A DNA stretch of 38,248 bases from Nocardiopsis prasina DSM 43845 (GTDB lineage: Bacteria > Actinomycetota > Actinomycetes > Streptosporangiales > Streptosporangiaceae). The stretch covers positions 1 through 38,248 of the forward strand of contig NZ_ANAE01000209.1 of assembly GCF_000341265.1 (NCBI RefSeq), in the 5' to 3' direction. The number at the start of each line of letters is the position of its first letter. The first letter of the stretch is position 1. Positions 1 to 8,584 of the stretch are shown here, piece by piece. Below the pieces are notes generated by a model. It searched no databases and was not told the DNA's origin. It saw only the letters and a program-made list of their open reading frames with translations. Made by a program: the position numbers and the translations under genes.

Positions 1-603
1 CCCTGAGGTACAGGGGGTGTGGACGTGCACCTGTGTGCTGCCTTGGGTTGCGCGGGGTGTGAAGCTTCGCCGTGCGCTGTAGTAACCCGCACGGCGCCGC
101 TTTCTCAGACACAGCGGGGTACAGAGGTGCAGGTACGCGCTCCGCTGGGTCGCGCGGGTTGGCCGTAGAGCGGTGGGCGGCGCCCGGACGGCAGGGGTTT
201 TTACCAGTGCTGGGGACACGCATCTCTAGAACACACCAGTAGTCCTGGGGGGTGGCCCGTGTCCGTACTTGGCCCTGAACTACCAGACGTGCACCGCTCT
301 ACTCATCCGCCAAGTGCGGTGCGGGCACAGCACCATCCACCCACCCCGCCCTGAATAAAACGAGAAACCCCAAGGGGTACGGTTGAACCCGCACCCGACC
401 GCCTTTAGCTAATGGGAAAAACGGGTTGGCCGTAGAAAGGCCGCGCCACAGCAACCACAACCGCAGAACCCACAGCAAACAGCAACCCAGGCCTGTGGAA
501 CCCGCCCACCCACAGCAACCCCAGCCCTAGAACCCACCCCCACAACCCCACCCACCACAACCCCACCCCCACAACCCCACCCACCGCAACCACAACCCCC
601 ACC
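1..603. other. Gene-less region with a 15-bp direct repeat
   Basis: I see no convincing coding sequence, tRNA or rRNA here. Open frames in this stretch lack ribosome binding sites and are made of low-complexity residues. A 15-bp direct repeat (CGGGTTGGCCGTAGA) occurs at 155-169 and again at 422-436. The right end, from about 500, is C-rich on this strand and is listed separately. The stretch lies downstream of the minus-strand histidine kinase gene and could hold its transcript end, but I find no classical hairpin with a T tract. Confidence 0.5.
537..585. repeat. C-rich tandem repeat, G-quadruplex-prone on the minus strand
   Basis: A 20-bp unit (5 C, then ACAACCCCACCCACC) occurs identically at 537-556 and 566-585, inside a longer C/A-rich tract from about 500 to 602. 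The minus strand therefore carries many runs of three to five G directly after the stop codon of the histidine kinase gene. Such runs could fold as a G-quadruplex in the 3' untranslated RNA. That is an inference from composition only. Confidence 0.6.
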
Positions 604-1953
604 TCAACCTGATCGCCGCAGGCGCCAGGCCCGGGGCTGCTCCTCCTCGTGCGGCACGTCCAGTTGCGCGAAGCGCGCACGCACCCGAGCTCCGCCCAGC
701 TTGCCGCGCTCCAGATGGACGGTGCCGCCGGTGGCCTCCACCGCGTGCCGGACGATGTCCAGCCCCAGCCCGGTCGATCCGCCGCCGCTCGTACCGCGCC
801 GCAGCGCCGCCGTGGGATCGGCGAACCCCGGACCTCCGTCCTCCACCAGCAGCGTCACCCATCCCGCGTGCTCCACCACCGCCACGGCGAACGGCCGGTC
901 CGCGGGCGTGTACCGGAAGACGTTGCCCACCAGCGAGTCCAGGACCGCCGCGCACTCCTCCGAGGAGAGCGCCACCCGGCAGGGGGTGTCCGGCAGCTCC
1001 AGGGTGACCTCGCGGCCCTGGTCGTTGGCGAGCATCGACCAGAATCCCATGCGGTCCACCACGGCCTCGGACAGGTCGCATGCGCGCTCGACCTCCGGGC
1101 CTGCCGCGTGGGGGCGCACGTCGCGGATGATGGCGTCCACGTCCCGTTCCAGCGCGCTGATCGCGCCCCTGATCCGCTCGCCCTCGGGGCCGGGGAGCGG
1201 TTCGGCGTCCAACCTGAGCGCCGTCAGTGGGGTGCGCAGCCGGTGCGAGACGTCGGCGGCCATTTCGCGTTCCTTCGTCAACAGCCCCTGGACGCGTTCC
1301 CCGATCGCGTTGATGGACTCGCCGAGCACCACCAGGTCACGGGGGCCGTGTACGCGTATCCGGGCGTTCAGCCTCCCCTCACCGATCTCCACGGCCGTGT
1401 CCGCCAGAGCGCGCAGCGCACGCCGGGCCGGTCTGCTCAGCCGGTCCGTGATCAGCACCGCGCCGAGCACCACGAGCACCGCGATCACCACCAGGCCGCC
1501 CAGGACCGGTCCCAGGCCGCGAACCGCCTCCCCGCGGGGCTGGTACACCTCCACCACGGACGGTTCGGCGCCCGAACCCCGGGGGTCGGCCACCGCCAAC
1601 AGGTACGCGGTGCCCTGCTCGGCCGGGACCTGGCTCCGGGAACCCGCCCCGGTGCGCCGCATCTCGGCCACGTCGGCGTCACCGGCACGGCTGGCCCCCA
1701 CGGTGCCGCCGTCGGACAGGTGCACCGTGAGATGCCCCCGGGCCCCGGCCGAGGTCGAGGCCACCACGCGCCGCAGCAGCGCGGGTTCGGGGCTCACCTC
1801 CGCCACCGAGGCGACCGCTTCGGCCTGCGACCAGACCTGCTCCTCGGCCCTCTCGTGTGCCTCCCACCAGGCCCACGCTCCCGTCACTCCGAGCATCACC
1901 ACCGCGACCATGACCGTCGCGAGGGTGACGGCGCGGGCCAGCAGCCTCCTCAC
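604..1953 (-). CDS. Sensor histidine kinase (two-component, HAMP-containing)
   Basis: Membrane histidine kinase of 449 residues and partner of the response regulator encoded just upstream. TM1 is at about residues 8-28, followed by an extracytoplasmic sensor region of about 120 residues, TM2 at about 148-170, a HAMP segment, and the dimerisation helix with the phosphorylated His237 in ADVSHRLRTPLTAL. The ATPase domain shows an N-box Asn344 (LVGNVFRYTP), Asp372 in VEDGGPGF and a second glycine box, GSTGLGLDI. The start is taken as GTG at 1953, whose bases overlap the regulator's stop codon (GTGA), so the two proteins are translationally coupled. The short sensor domain gives no clue to the ligand. 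The nearby sugar transporter suggests, without proof, a nutrient signal. Confidence 0.93.
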   Translation of the reverse strand: MRRLLARAVTLATVMVAVVMLGVTGAWAWWEAHERAEEQVWSQAEAVASVAEVSPEPALLRRVVASTSAGARGHLTVHLSDGGTVGASRAGDADVAEMRRTGAGSRSQVPAEQGTAYLLAVADPRGSGAEPSVVEVYQPRGEAVRGLGPVLGGLVVIAVLVVLGAVLITDRLSRPARRALRALADTAVEIGEGRLNARIRVHGPRDLVVLGESINAIGERVQGLLTKEREMAADVSHRLRTPLTALRLDAEPLPGPEGERIRGAISALERDVDAIIRDVRPHAAGPEVERACDLSEAVVDRMGFWSMLANDQGREVTLELPDTPCRVALSSEECAAVLDSLVGNVFRYTPADRPFAVAVVEHAGWVTLLVEDGGPGFADPTAALRRGTSGGGSTGLGLDIVRHAVEATGGTVHLERGKLGGARVRARFAQLDVPHEEEQPRAWRLRRSG

Positions 1954-2645
1954 ACCGGTTCCACCAGCTTGAGCCCCACACCCCGCACGGTGTGGAGGTA
2001 GCGGGGCCGGCTCGCGCTCTCCCCGAGCTTGCGGCGCAGCCACGACATGTGCACGTCGATGGTCTGGTCGTGACCCACGAACGGGTGCTGGTGCCAGACG
2101 GCCTCCACGAGCTCACGGCGGCTCACCACCCGGCCCGTGTGCTCGGCCAGGTAGGCCAACAGGTCGAACTCCCGCCGCGACAGCTCCAGGGGGGTGCCCG
2201 CCAGTGACGCCTGCCGCCGTGTCAGACTGATCGACAACTCGCCCACGGTCAGCTCGCCGGGGTCGGCCGCGCCCGCCGAGGCCCGGCCGGACCTGCGCAG
2301 CAGCGCGTTCATCCGCGCGGCCAGCTGGGTGCTGGAGAAGGGTTTGACCACGTAGTCGTCGGCACCGTCGTTGAGCAGGCGCACTATCGACTGTTCGTCT
2401 CCGCGCGCCGTCGCCACGATCACTGGGACGTCGCTGTGACCGCGTAACATCCGCAGCGCCGCCGCGCCGTCCAGGTCAGGGAGCCCCAGATCCAGAATGA
2501 CCAGGTCAGGTTCATGCCGGGCGGCCTCGCGCAGGGCGTCCAGGGCGGTGCCCACGGGCAGCACCACGTGCCCCAGACCGCTCAGCGCCCGAACCAGGGC
2601 GCCCCGCACCATCTGGTCGTCCTCGACCAGCAAGACCGTTGCCAT
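1950..2645 (-). CDS. OmpR/PhoB-family response regulator
   Basis: DNA-binding response regulator of 231 residues. The receiver domain (about 1-115) has the acidic pair in VEDD (residues 9-10), phospho-acceptor Asp52 in LDLGLPD and conserved Lys101 in VVKPF. A winged-helix trans_reg_C domain (about 130-230) ends in a typical YLHTVRGVGLKL wing. An in-frame GTG at 2651 would add two residues. I prefer ATG at 2645 because MATVLLVEDD matches the usual family N-terminus, although neither start has a strong ribosome binding site. The gene is first in a two-gene operon with the histidine kinase and is divergent from the sugar ABC operon. The shared intergenic region has TTAAG-type repeats that it could bind (inference). 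Confidence 0.94.
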   Translation of the reverse strand: MATVLLVEDDQMVRGALVRALSGLGHVVLPVGTALDALREAARHEPDLVILDLGLPDLDGAAALRMLRGHSDVPVIVATARGDEQSIVRLLNDGADDYVVKPFSSTQLAARMNALLRRSGRASAGAADPGELTVGELSISLTRRQASLAGTPLELSRREFDLLAYLAEHTGRVVSRRELVEAVWHQHPFVGHDQTIDVHMSWLRRKLGESASRPRYLHTVRGVGLKLVEPV

Positions 2646-2744
2646 GCGCACACGTTAACCAATGTTGCACCTTCACACGAGTCCGGCTGCGGCCCGTGAT
2701 CAGGAGGAACGCCACTGTGACCGGAAGGCCCGTGGACGGCGCGG

Positions 2745-2800
2745 TTTAAGTCGAACGAGACGCTGCGTTAAGGCTTCCTTAGGGAGCCCGACACTACTGT
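2745..2800 (+). promoter_or_regulatory. Candidate response-regulator boxes and promoter for the ABC operon
   Basis: TTTAAG at 2745-2750 and TTAAGG at 2768-2773 place TTAAG cores 22 bp apart, two helical turns, as OmpR-family direct repeats often are. The second box is also part of an inverted repeat, TAAGG-CTT-CCTTA (2769-2781). A TANNNT-type -10 candidate (TACTGT, 2795-2800) follows at an activator-type distance. The region separates the response regulator gene from the sugar ABC operon, so control of one or both is plausible. Confidence 0.4.
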
Positions 2801-2904
2801 CGTCACACATCGCCGGTGGTGGTGCGCGTCACAGGGACGCGTGACCCGAAACCGCCGGCCGGACGGCTGCCGGGCACCAGCGTGCCCGTCCCACGGAGGA
2901 TGTC

Positions 2905-4101
2905 GTGGCGGAAATCGTGATCGACGGCCTGGGCAAGGTCTACGCGGACGGAACCCGCGCGGTCACCGACCTCTCCCTCGACATCCAGGACGGGGAGTTC
3001 CTGGTGCTGGTCGGCCCCTCCGGTTGCGGCAAGACCACCGCGCTGCGGATGGTCGCGGGGCTGGAGGCGATCAGTGAGGGCACCGTTCGCATCGGCGACC
3101 AGGTCGTCAACGACGTCCCCGCCCGCGACCGGGACGTGGCGATGGTCTTCCAGTCCTACGCCCTCTATCCGCACCTGAACATCTTCGAGAACATCGCGTT
3201 CGGGCTGCGACTGCGCAAGGTGCCCAAGGCGGAGATCGACCGCCGCGTCGGCGAGGTCGCCCGCGTCCTCGAACTGGAGGAACACCTCACCCGCAAACCG
3301 GGCAACCTCTCCGGCGGCCAGCGCCAGCGGGTGGCGATGGGCCGTGCGATCGTCCGCGAACCCCGGGCGTTCCTGATGGACGAACCCCTGTCCAACCTGG
3401 ACGCCAAACTCCGAGTGCAGATGCGTGCCCAGATCGCCCGCATCCAGCGCGACCTGGGCGTCACCACGGTCTACGTCACCCACGACCAGACCGAGGCGAT
3501 GACCCTGGGCGACCGGGTGGCCGTGATGAAGCGGGGCGTCCTCCAGCAGGTCGGCCCGCCGCAGGAGATGTACGACCACCCCCGCAACCTGTTCGTCGCC
3601 GGATTCGTCGGCTCGCCCGGCATGAACCTCATCTGCGTCGAACTCCACGAGGACGACGGCCGGTTCCACGTCCGGATCGGCGACCAACGCCTGGACCTGC
3701 CCGACAGCCTCATGCACCGGCGCCCCGCGCTGCGCGGCTACGCCGGGGCCAAGGTCGTCGTGGGCATCCGCCCCGAGGACATGGAGGACGCCGAGATCGT
3801 CGGCGGCACCGAGGGGGCCACGCTCACCTCGGTCGCCGACCTGGTCGAGGCCATGGGCTCGGACGTCCTCGTGCACTTCCCGCTTGACGCGGCCCCCGTC
3901 GTCACCGAGGACACCCGTGAACTCGCCCGTGACGCCGGCACCGACGAGACCCTTCCCGCGACCGACGAGGGCGTCGTCCTCGTCGGCCGCTTCAGCCCCC
4001 GCACCCACGTGTACGAGGGCCAGACCATCACGGTGGCGGTCGACACCGAACGCCTCCAGTTCTTCGAGCCCGCCACCGGCACCGCCATCCACGATTCCTG
4101 A
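2905..4101 (+). CDS. Sugar ABC transporter ATP-binding protein (MalK/MsiK/UgpC type)
   Basis: ATPase of 398 residues that powers carbohydrate import from the cytoplasmic face. It shows Walker A GPSGCGKTT (near residue 37), the Q-loop in FQSYALYPH, signature LSGGQRQRVAMGRA, Walker B FLMDEPLSNLD and the H-loop TVYVTHDQTEAM. The C-terminal third is the MalK-type TOBE/regulatory region (SPGMNL, GIRPEDME). The start is GTG at 2905 behind GGAGG with 5-nt spacing. It is the first gene of a four-gene operon, and the binding protein gene begins 12 nt after its stop. Many actinobacterial sugar importers lack their own ATPase and share MsiK, so a dedicated ATPase in the operon is notable. Confidence 0.95.
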   Translation: MAEIVIDGLGKVYADGTRAVTDLSLDIQDGEFLVLVGPSGCGKTTALRMVAGLEAISEGTVRIGDQVVNDVPARDRDVAMVFQSYALYPHLNIFENIAFGLRLRKVPKAEIDRRVGEVARVLELEEHLTRKPGNLSGGQRQRVAMGRAIVREPRAFLMDEPLSNLDAKLRVQMRAQIARIQRDLGVTTVYVTHDQTEAMTLGDRVAVMKRGVLQQVGPPQEMYDHPRNLFVAGFVGSPGMNLICVELHEDDGRFHVRIGDQRLDLPDSLMHRRPALRGYAGAKVVVGIRPEDMEDAEIVGGTEGATLTSVADLVEAMGSDVLVHFPLDAAPVVTEDTRELARDAGTDETLPATDEGVVLVGRFSPRTHVYEGQTITVAVDTERLQFFEPATGTAIHDS

Positions 4102-4113
4102 GGAGCGTCCCCC

Positions 4114-5457
4114 ATGTCAGCGCGCACTTCCCGCCACGGCGGCCACCGTACCCACCGCACCAGAATCCTCGGCGGAGCCGCCGCCGCGCTCGGCCTCACC
4201 CTGGCCGCCACCGCCTGCGGCGGCGGCTCCACCACGGCCTCCGGTGCCGACCTCGACGGCCAGACCCTCGAGGTCGTCGGCCCCTGGGCCGGTGACGAGC
4301 AGGTCGCCTTCGAGCAGGTCGTCTCGATCTTCGAGAAGCAGACCGGCGCCACCGTCTCCTACAGCGGCGCCGGTGACGACCTCCAGACCGTCCTCCAGAC
4401 CCGTATCCAGGGCGGCGACGAGCCCGACGTCGCGCTCATCCCGCAGGCCGGGCTCATCGAGCACTTCGCCGCCGAGGACGTCCTGGTCCCGCTCACCGAC
4501 GACGTCGTCCAGACCGTCGACGAGAACATGGCCGGGGCGTGGGCGGACATCGGATCGGTCGGCGACACCCCCTACGGCGTCTACCTCAAGGTCGCCAACA
4601 AGTCCCTGGTCTGGTACAACGACGACCTCTTCGCCGAGACCGGAGCCGCGCCGCCGGAGAACTGGGAGGAGTTCGTCGAACTCTCCGACAATCTCTCGGA
4701 CGTCGGCATCAGCCCGCTGTCCGTCGCCGGCGCGGACGGCTGGGTCCTCACCGACTGGTTCGAGAACGTCTACCTCCAGACGGCGGGCCCGGAGATGTAC
4801 GACCAGCTGGCCACGCACGAGATCCCGTGGACGGACCCGTCCGTCGAGGTGGCCCTGGAGACCCTGGCCGAGGTGTGGGGCCAGGAGCAGCTCATGCTGG
4901 GCGGCGGCAGCGGCAGCCTCCAGACCGACTTCCCCACCTCCGTCGTGAACGTCTACAGCGACGACCCCGACGCCGCCATGGTGGTGGGCGCCGACTTCAT
5001 CGGCGGGGTCGTCTCCGCCAGCACCAACTCCGTCGTCGGCGAGACCGCGCAGGTCTTCCCCTTCCCCAGCATCGCCGGTGAGGGCGACGCCGTGGTCGTG
5101 GCCGGAGACGCCGCCGTCGCCATGAGCGACAGCGAGGCCACCATGGAGCTCCTGCGCTTCCTCGCCTCCGAGGAGGCCGCGGCCGAGTGGGCGTCCATCG
5201 GTGGGTTCCTCTCGCCGAACATGCACCTGACCGCCGACGACTACGCCGACCCGGTCCTGGGTCAGGTCGCCGAGCAGATCATCGACGCCGGTGACAGCGT
5301 CCGCTTCGACCTCTCCGACCTCCAGCCCGCCGCGTTCGGCGCCACCGTCGGCGACGGCATGTGGCAGACCCTCCAGGACTTCCTGGCCGACCCCTCCGAC
5401 GTCGAGGGCACCATGGAGCGCCTCGAAGCCGAGGCCGCCCGGGCCCACGGGAACTAG
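4114..5457 (+). CDS. Extracellular sugar-binding lipoprotein of the ABC importer
   Basis: Solute-binding protein of 447 residues, family 1. The signal peptide has an Arg/His-rich N-region, a hydrophobic core and a lipobox LAATAC at about residues 30-35, so the mature protein should be lipid-anchored at Cys35 with a short Gly/Ser/Thr linker. The body reads as a carbohydrate-binding protein (WYNDDLFAETG, PENWEEFVELS, and the C-terminal MWQTLQDFL). It lies between the ATPase and the two permeases, with a GAGGAG ribosome site before the ATG. Overall it resembles the alpha-glucoside binding proteins (AglE type) of actinobacteria, but I recognise this only by general character, so the exact sugar is uncertain. 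Confidence 0.93.
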   Translation: MSARTSRHGGHRTHRTRILGGAAAALGLTLAATACGGGSTTASGADLDGQTLEVVGPWAGDEQVAFEQVVSIFEKQTGATVSYSGAGDDLQTVLQTRIQGGDEPDVALIPQAGLIEHFAAEDVLVPLTDDVVQTVDENMAGAWADIGSVGDTPYGVYLKVANKSLVWYNDDLFAETGAAPPENWEEFVELSDNLSDVGISPLSVAGADGWVLTDWFENVYLQTAGPEMYDQLATHEIPWTDPSVEVALETLAEVWGQEQLMLGGGSGSLQTDFPTSVVNVYSDDPDAAMVVGADFIGGVVSASTNSVVGETAQVFPFPSIAGEGDAVVVAGDAAVAMSDSEATMELLRFLASEEAAAEWASIGGFLSPNMHLTADDYADPVLGQVAEQIIDAGDSVRFDLSDLQPAAFGATVGDGMWQTLQDFLADPSDVEGTMERLEAEAARAHGN

Positions 5458-5472
5458 ACGGAGCCCGCACAC

Positions 5473-6858
5473 ATGACCTCCAACGACACCGGGGCCGCCG
5501 ACGTCGCGGCCCGCGCGGACGGGACCCCGCCCGGGAAGCCGGGGAAGCGGTCCAGCGGGCCGCCCGACGGCAGCCGCCCGGGTTGGCGGCGCCTGTTCGG
5601 CCCGGCCACCCTGTTCCTGCTGCCCGCCCTGCTCTTCCTCGGGGTGTTCCTGGCCTACCCGGCCGCCTACTCCGTGGTGCGCAGCTTCTTCGACGCCTCC
5701 GGTTCGCAGTTCGTCGGTCTCGACAACTACGGCCGGATGTTCACCGACGACCGCACGCTCACCGCCATCCGCAACACCGGCATCTGGGTCCTGGTCGCCC
5801 CCGCCCTGGTCACCGGGCTGGGACTGGTCTTCGCGGTGCTCACCGAGCGCGTGCGCTGGGCCACGGCCTTCCGGATCCTGCTGTTCATGCCCATGGCGAT
5901 CTCCCTCTTCGCCTCCGGCATCATCTTCCGGCTGGTCTACGACGAGAACCCCGACCGCGGCGTCGTCAACGCCGCCGTGGTGACCGTGCACGACACGTTC
6001 GCCTCGCCCTCGGAGTACCCCGGGGCGCGGCCGCGCGGGGAGGAACTCGACACCGACCCCTCGCTGGGCGGGTTCACCTCCACCCAGGCGTACGCGCCGG
6101 GTGACACGGTCGCCCTGCCGCTGGTGGGCATCCGGCCCGGGGAGGTGCCCGAGCAGGCGACCCAGGCCACCGATCCCGCGTCCTCCGGGGACACCATCGA
6201 GGGCGTGGTGTGGCTGGACGTGGCCCTCGGCGGCGACGCCGGAACCATCGACGACGGCGAGAACGGGCTGCCCCGCATGATGGTCGACGCCCTCCGGGAC
6301 GGCCAGGTGGTGGCCAGCACCACCTCCGGCGACGACGGCCGCTTCACCCTCACGGGCCTGGAGCCGGGGGAGTACGAGATCCACCTGGCGGCGGACAACT
6401 TCACCGAGTCCTTCCGCGGCCTGACCTGGCTGGGCCCCACGCTGATCACCCCCGTGATCATCTCCTCGTGGGTGTGGATCATGACCGGTTTCGCCATCAC
6501 GTTCATCGCCGCCGGCCTGGCCGCCATCCCCAGGGACGCCCTGGAGGCCGCCCGGGTGGACGGTGCCACCGAGTGGCAGGTGTTCCGCAAGATCACCATC
6601 CCGCTCCTGGGACCGCTGCTGCTCGTGGTGTTCGTGACCCTGATGATCAACGTCCTGAAGATCTTCGACCTCGTGTTCGTGATCGCCCCGGGATCGGTCC
6701 AGGCCGACGCCAGCGTGGTCGCCCTCCAGATGTGGCAGGTGTCCTTCGGCGCGGGCGGCAACCAGGGACTGGGCAGCGCCCTCGTGGTCCTCCTCCTGGT
6801 CCTGGTCCTGCCGATCATGTACTTCAACATCCGCCGTTTCCGACGGGAGCGCTCGTGA
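5473..6858 (+). CDS. Sugar ABC permease (MalF type) with an extracytoplasmic Ig-like insert
   Basis: Inner-membrane permease of 461 residues, about 150 longer than a plain MalF/UgpA-type subunit. TM segments lie near residues 42-70, 100-122 and 131-152, then 320-345, 375-395 and 425-450. The EAA coupling loop is at about 350-370 (DALEAARVDGATEW). The extra length is an insert of about residues 158-317 between TM3 and TM4, placed outside the cell by topology. Its second half (GVVWLDVALGG, GLPRMMVDALRDGQ, DDGRFTLTGLEPGEY) reads like a SdrD-B/Cna-B beta-sandwich. E. coli MalF has its P2 domain in the same place. It is followed by the MalG-type subunit with a GTGA overlap. An AglF-like alpha-glucoside permease is my best guess. 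Confidence 0.92.
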   Translation: MTSNDTGAADVAARADGTPPGKPGKRSSGPPDGSRPGWRRLFGPATLFLLPALLFLGVFLAYPAAYSVVRSFFDASGSQFVGLDNYGRMFTDDRTLTAIRNTGIWVLVAPALVTGLGLVFAVLTERVRWATAFRILLFMPMAISLFASGIIFRLVYDENPDRGVVNAAVVTVHDTFASPSEYPGARPRGEELDTDPSLGGFTSTQAYAPGDTVALPLVGIRPGEVPEQATQATDPASSGDTIEGVVWLDVALGGDAGTIDDGENGLPRMMVDALRDGQVVASTTSGDDGRFTLTGLEPGEYEIHLAADNFTESFRGLTWLGPTLITPVIISSWVWIMTGFAITFIAAGLAAIPRDALEAARVDGATEWQVFRKITIPLLGPLLLVVFVTLMINVLKIFDLVFVIAPGSVQADASVVALQMWQVSFGAGGNQGLGSALVVLLLVLVLPIMYFNIRRFRRERS

Positions 6859-7766
6859 CCGCCACGCCCCAGAAGTCGCCCTCCGTCGTCGAGGTGTCGG
6901 TCTCCGGCGCGCCGCGCCGGGGACTGGCGTCCCGGCTCGTCTCCAAGCTGGGCTCGGGCACCCTCCAGGTGGCGCTGACCCTGGTCGCGCTGTTCTGGAT
7001 GGTGCCGGTCATCGGCCTGCTGCTGGTGTCGCTGCGTTCGGAGGCCGACAACACCAACAGCGGCTGGTGGACGGCGCTGCTCAAACCCACCGAGCTCACG
7101 CTGGACAACTACCGGTCGTTGGTCGACAACGACGTCCTCGTGCAGTCGTTCCTCAACACCGTCTACATCTCGGTCCCGTCGACCCTGCTGGTCGTGGGCA
7201 TCGGGGCGCTGGCCGCCTACGCGCTGGTGTGGATGGACTTCCCCGGCCGCGACTGGATCATGGTGGCGGTGGTCGGCCTGCTGGTGCTGCCCATCCAGGC
7301 GGCCCTCATCCCCATCTCGCAGCTGTACGGCGCCCTGGGGATCTTCGGTTCCATCTTCGGCGCGATCCTGTTCCACGTGGCCTTCGGGCTTCCGTTCGCG
7401 GTGTTCCTGCTGCGCAACTTCTTCGTGAACATCCCGCGCGACCTGCTGGAGGCGGCGCGGATGGACGGCGCCAGCGAGTGGCGGATCTTCCGCCGGGTCG
7501 TGCTCCCGGTGGCCCGCCCGGCGCTGGCCTCGCTCGCGGTCTTCCAGTTCCTGTGGGTGTGGAACGACATGCTGGTCGCGCTGGTGTTCACCAACCCGGA
7601 CTCCGCCCCGCTCACCGTGGCGCTGCGTTCGCAGCTGCGCCAGTTCGGCACCAACATCGACGTGCTGGCCTCGGGGGCCTTCCTGTCCATGCTGGTTCCG
7701 CTGCTGGTCTTCTTCGCCTTCCAGCGCCACTTCGTCCAGGGGGTGTTCGCGGGCTCCGGGAAGTAG
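6855..7766 (+). CDS. Sugar ABC permease (MalG type)
   Basis: Second membrane subunit, 303 residues. The start is set at GTG 6855 because it overlaps the stop of the first permease (GTGA) and gives a family-typical N-terminus and length. Six membrane segments are visible, the first at about residues 38-60. The EAA loop for ATPase docking reads NIPRDLLEAARMDGASEWRIF near residue 195-215, and the C-terminus (FFAFQRHFVQGVFAGSGK) is characteristic of MalG-type carbohydrate permeases. It is the last gene of the operon and is followed by a strong terminator hairpin. Together the four products make a complete importer. No glycosidase gene accompanies it here. Confidence 0.95.
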   Translation: MTATPQKSPSVVEVSVSGAPRRGLASRLVSKLGSGTLQVALTLVALFWMVPVIGLLLVSLRSEADNTNSGWWTALLKPTELTLDNYRSLVDNDVLVQSFLNTVYISVPSTLLVVGIGALAAYALVWMDFPGRDWIMVAVVGLLVLPIQAALIPISQLYGALGIFGSIFGAILFHVAFGLPFAVFLLRNFFVNIPRDLLEAARMDGASEWRIFRRVVLPVARPALASLAVFQFLWVWNDMLVALVFTNPDSAPLTVALRSQLRQFGTNIDVLASGAFLSMLVPLLVFFAFQRHFVQGVFAGSGK

Positions 7767-7813
7767 CCCGAGCAACCCCTCGATCCACCCACGATGGCGC
7801 CTTCAGCGTCGCC

Positions 7814-7844
7814 GGGCCCCGCGGACCACGCCTCCGCGGGGCCC
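7814..7844. terminator. Strong hairpin between convergent genes
   Basis: GGGCCCCGCGG at 7814-7824 pairs perfectly with CCGCGGGGCCC at 7834-7844 around a 9-nt loop. It lies 47 bp after the permease stop and 119 bp beyond the stop of the convergent Mrr-like gene, so it can end transcripts from both sides. There is no T tract, which is usual for actinobacterial terminators. Confidence 0.8.
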
Positions 7845-7963
7845 TCGCGTTCCCGGGGGGGGCGGGGGGCGGGACAGTCACCCCGACCAGGTGTCCATCA
7901 CCGTGGCGGGCCGTTCGCCCCCACGGGCGGCCGTCTCCCGCCGATCCCAACGCAGGGCAGGTG

Positions 7964-8584
7964 TCAGCGGGGCGGCAGCTCCGGGGCGCGCTCCCCGGCC
8001 ATCCACAGACCCAGGGCGTGCCGGTCCACCAGGACCATCCCGGCCCCGGCCTCACGCGCGGCCTCCCTGGTGTACCCGTTCGAGGCGACGAACATCCCGA
8101 GGTAGCCCTGGTGGCCCCCGGCCAGCGCCCCAAGGAAGGCCCGCACCTCGTTGGGCGGCACGGGCTTGCGCCAGCGCTTGCACTGCACGGCCAGCGGCCT
8201 GCCGTCGGGGGTCTGCGCCCGCAGGTCCACGCCCCCGTCCGAGGCGCCGCCGACCACCGCCACCCGGGTGTATCCGTTGGTGCGCAGCAGCAGCGCCACG
8301 TGGTGTTCGAACTCCGTCCCGGTCATGGTGTCGATCCCCGCGATCCCCGTCCGCGCGACGATCCACCGTTCCCTGGCCAGGCGGGCACGGGACCACGCCC
8401 ACCAGCCCAGGCCGGTCGCCGCGACCACGGCCACCAGGCCGCCGACCAGCCACAGACCCGGACTGTCGGCGTTGTCGAACACCCACCCGAACGCCAGGAG
8501 GAGGGCGATCGCCGCCAGCGGCAGCGAGCCCCGCAGCCTCCGCGCCCATCGCCGCCGTCCGCGCCGACGCTGTCGCACACTCAC
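7964..8584 (-). CDS. Membrane-anchored Mrr-like restriction endonuclease-fold protein
   Basis: Protein of 206 residues. Two hydrophobic segments near the N-terminus (about residues 18-35 and 42-63) follow a very Arg-rich start. A PD-(D/E)xK nuclease domain of the Mrr type follows: TEFEHHVALLLRTNGY, SDGGVDL with the metal-binding Asp, and VQCKRW with the Q-x-K motif. The C-terminal part (HQGYLGMFVASNGYTREA) also fits the family. GTG at 8584 and in-frame GTG at 8578 share one GGGAG site at 4 and 10 nt, so the start is uncertain by two codons. It is divergent from the JetABCD operon. Members of this family cleave DNA, often modified DNA, but the target here is unknown. Confidence 0.85.
   Translation of the reverse strand: MSVRQRRRGRRRWARRLRGSLPLAAIALLLAFGWVFDNADSPGLWLVGGLVAVVAATGLGWWAWSRARLARERWIVARTGIAGIDTMTGTEFEHHVALLLRTNGYTRVAVVGGASDGGVDLRAQTPDGRPLAVQCKRWRKPVPPNEVRAFLGALAGGHQGYLGMFVASNGYTREAAREAGAGMVLVDRHALGLWMAGERAPELPPR

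Noticed and set aside
649..2001. Plus-strand frames of 420-450 codons over the histidine kinase
   Set aside because: The minus strand encodes all kinase motifs; the plus-strand products are Arg/His/Ser-rich without any motif.
2803..6384. Long antisense frames opposite the ABC importer genes
   Set aside because: They lack ribosome sites and recognisable domains, and they mirror clearly functional genes on the plus strand.
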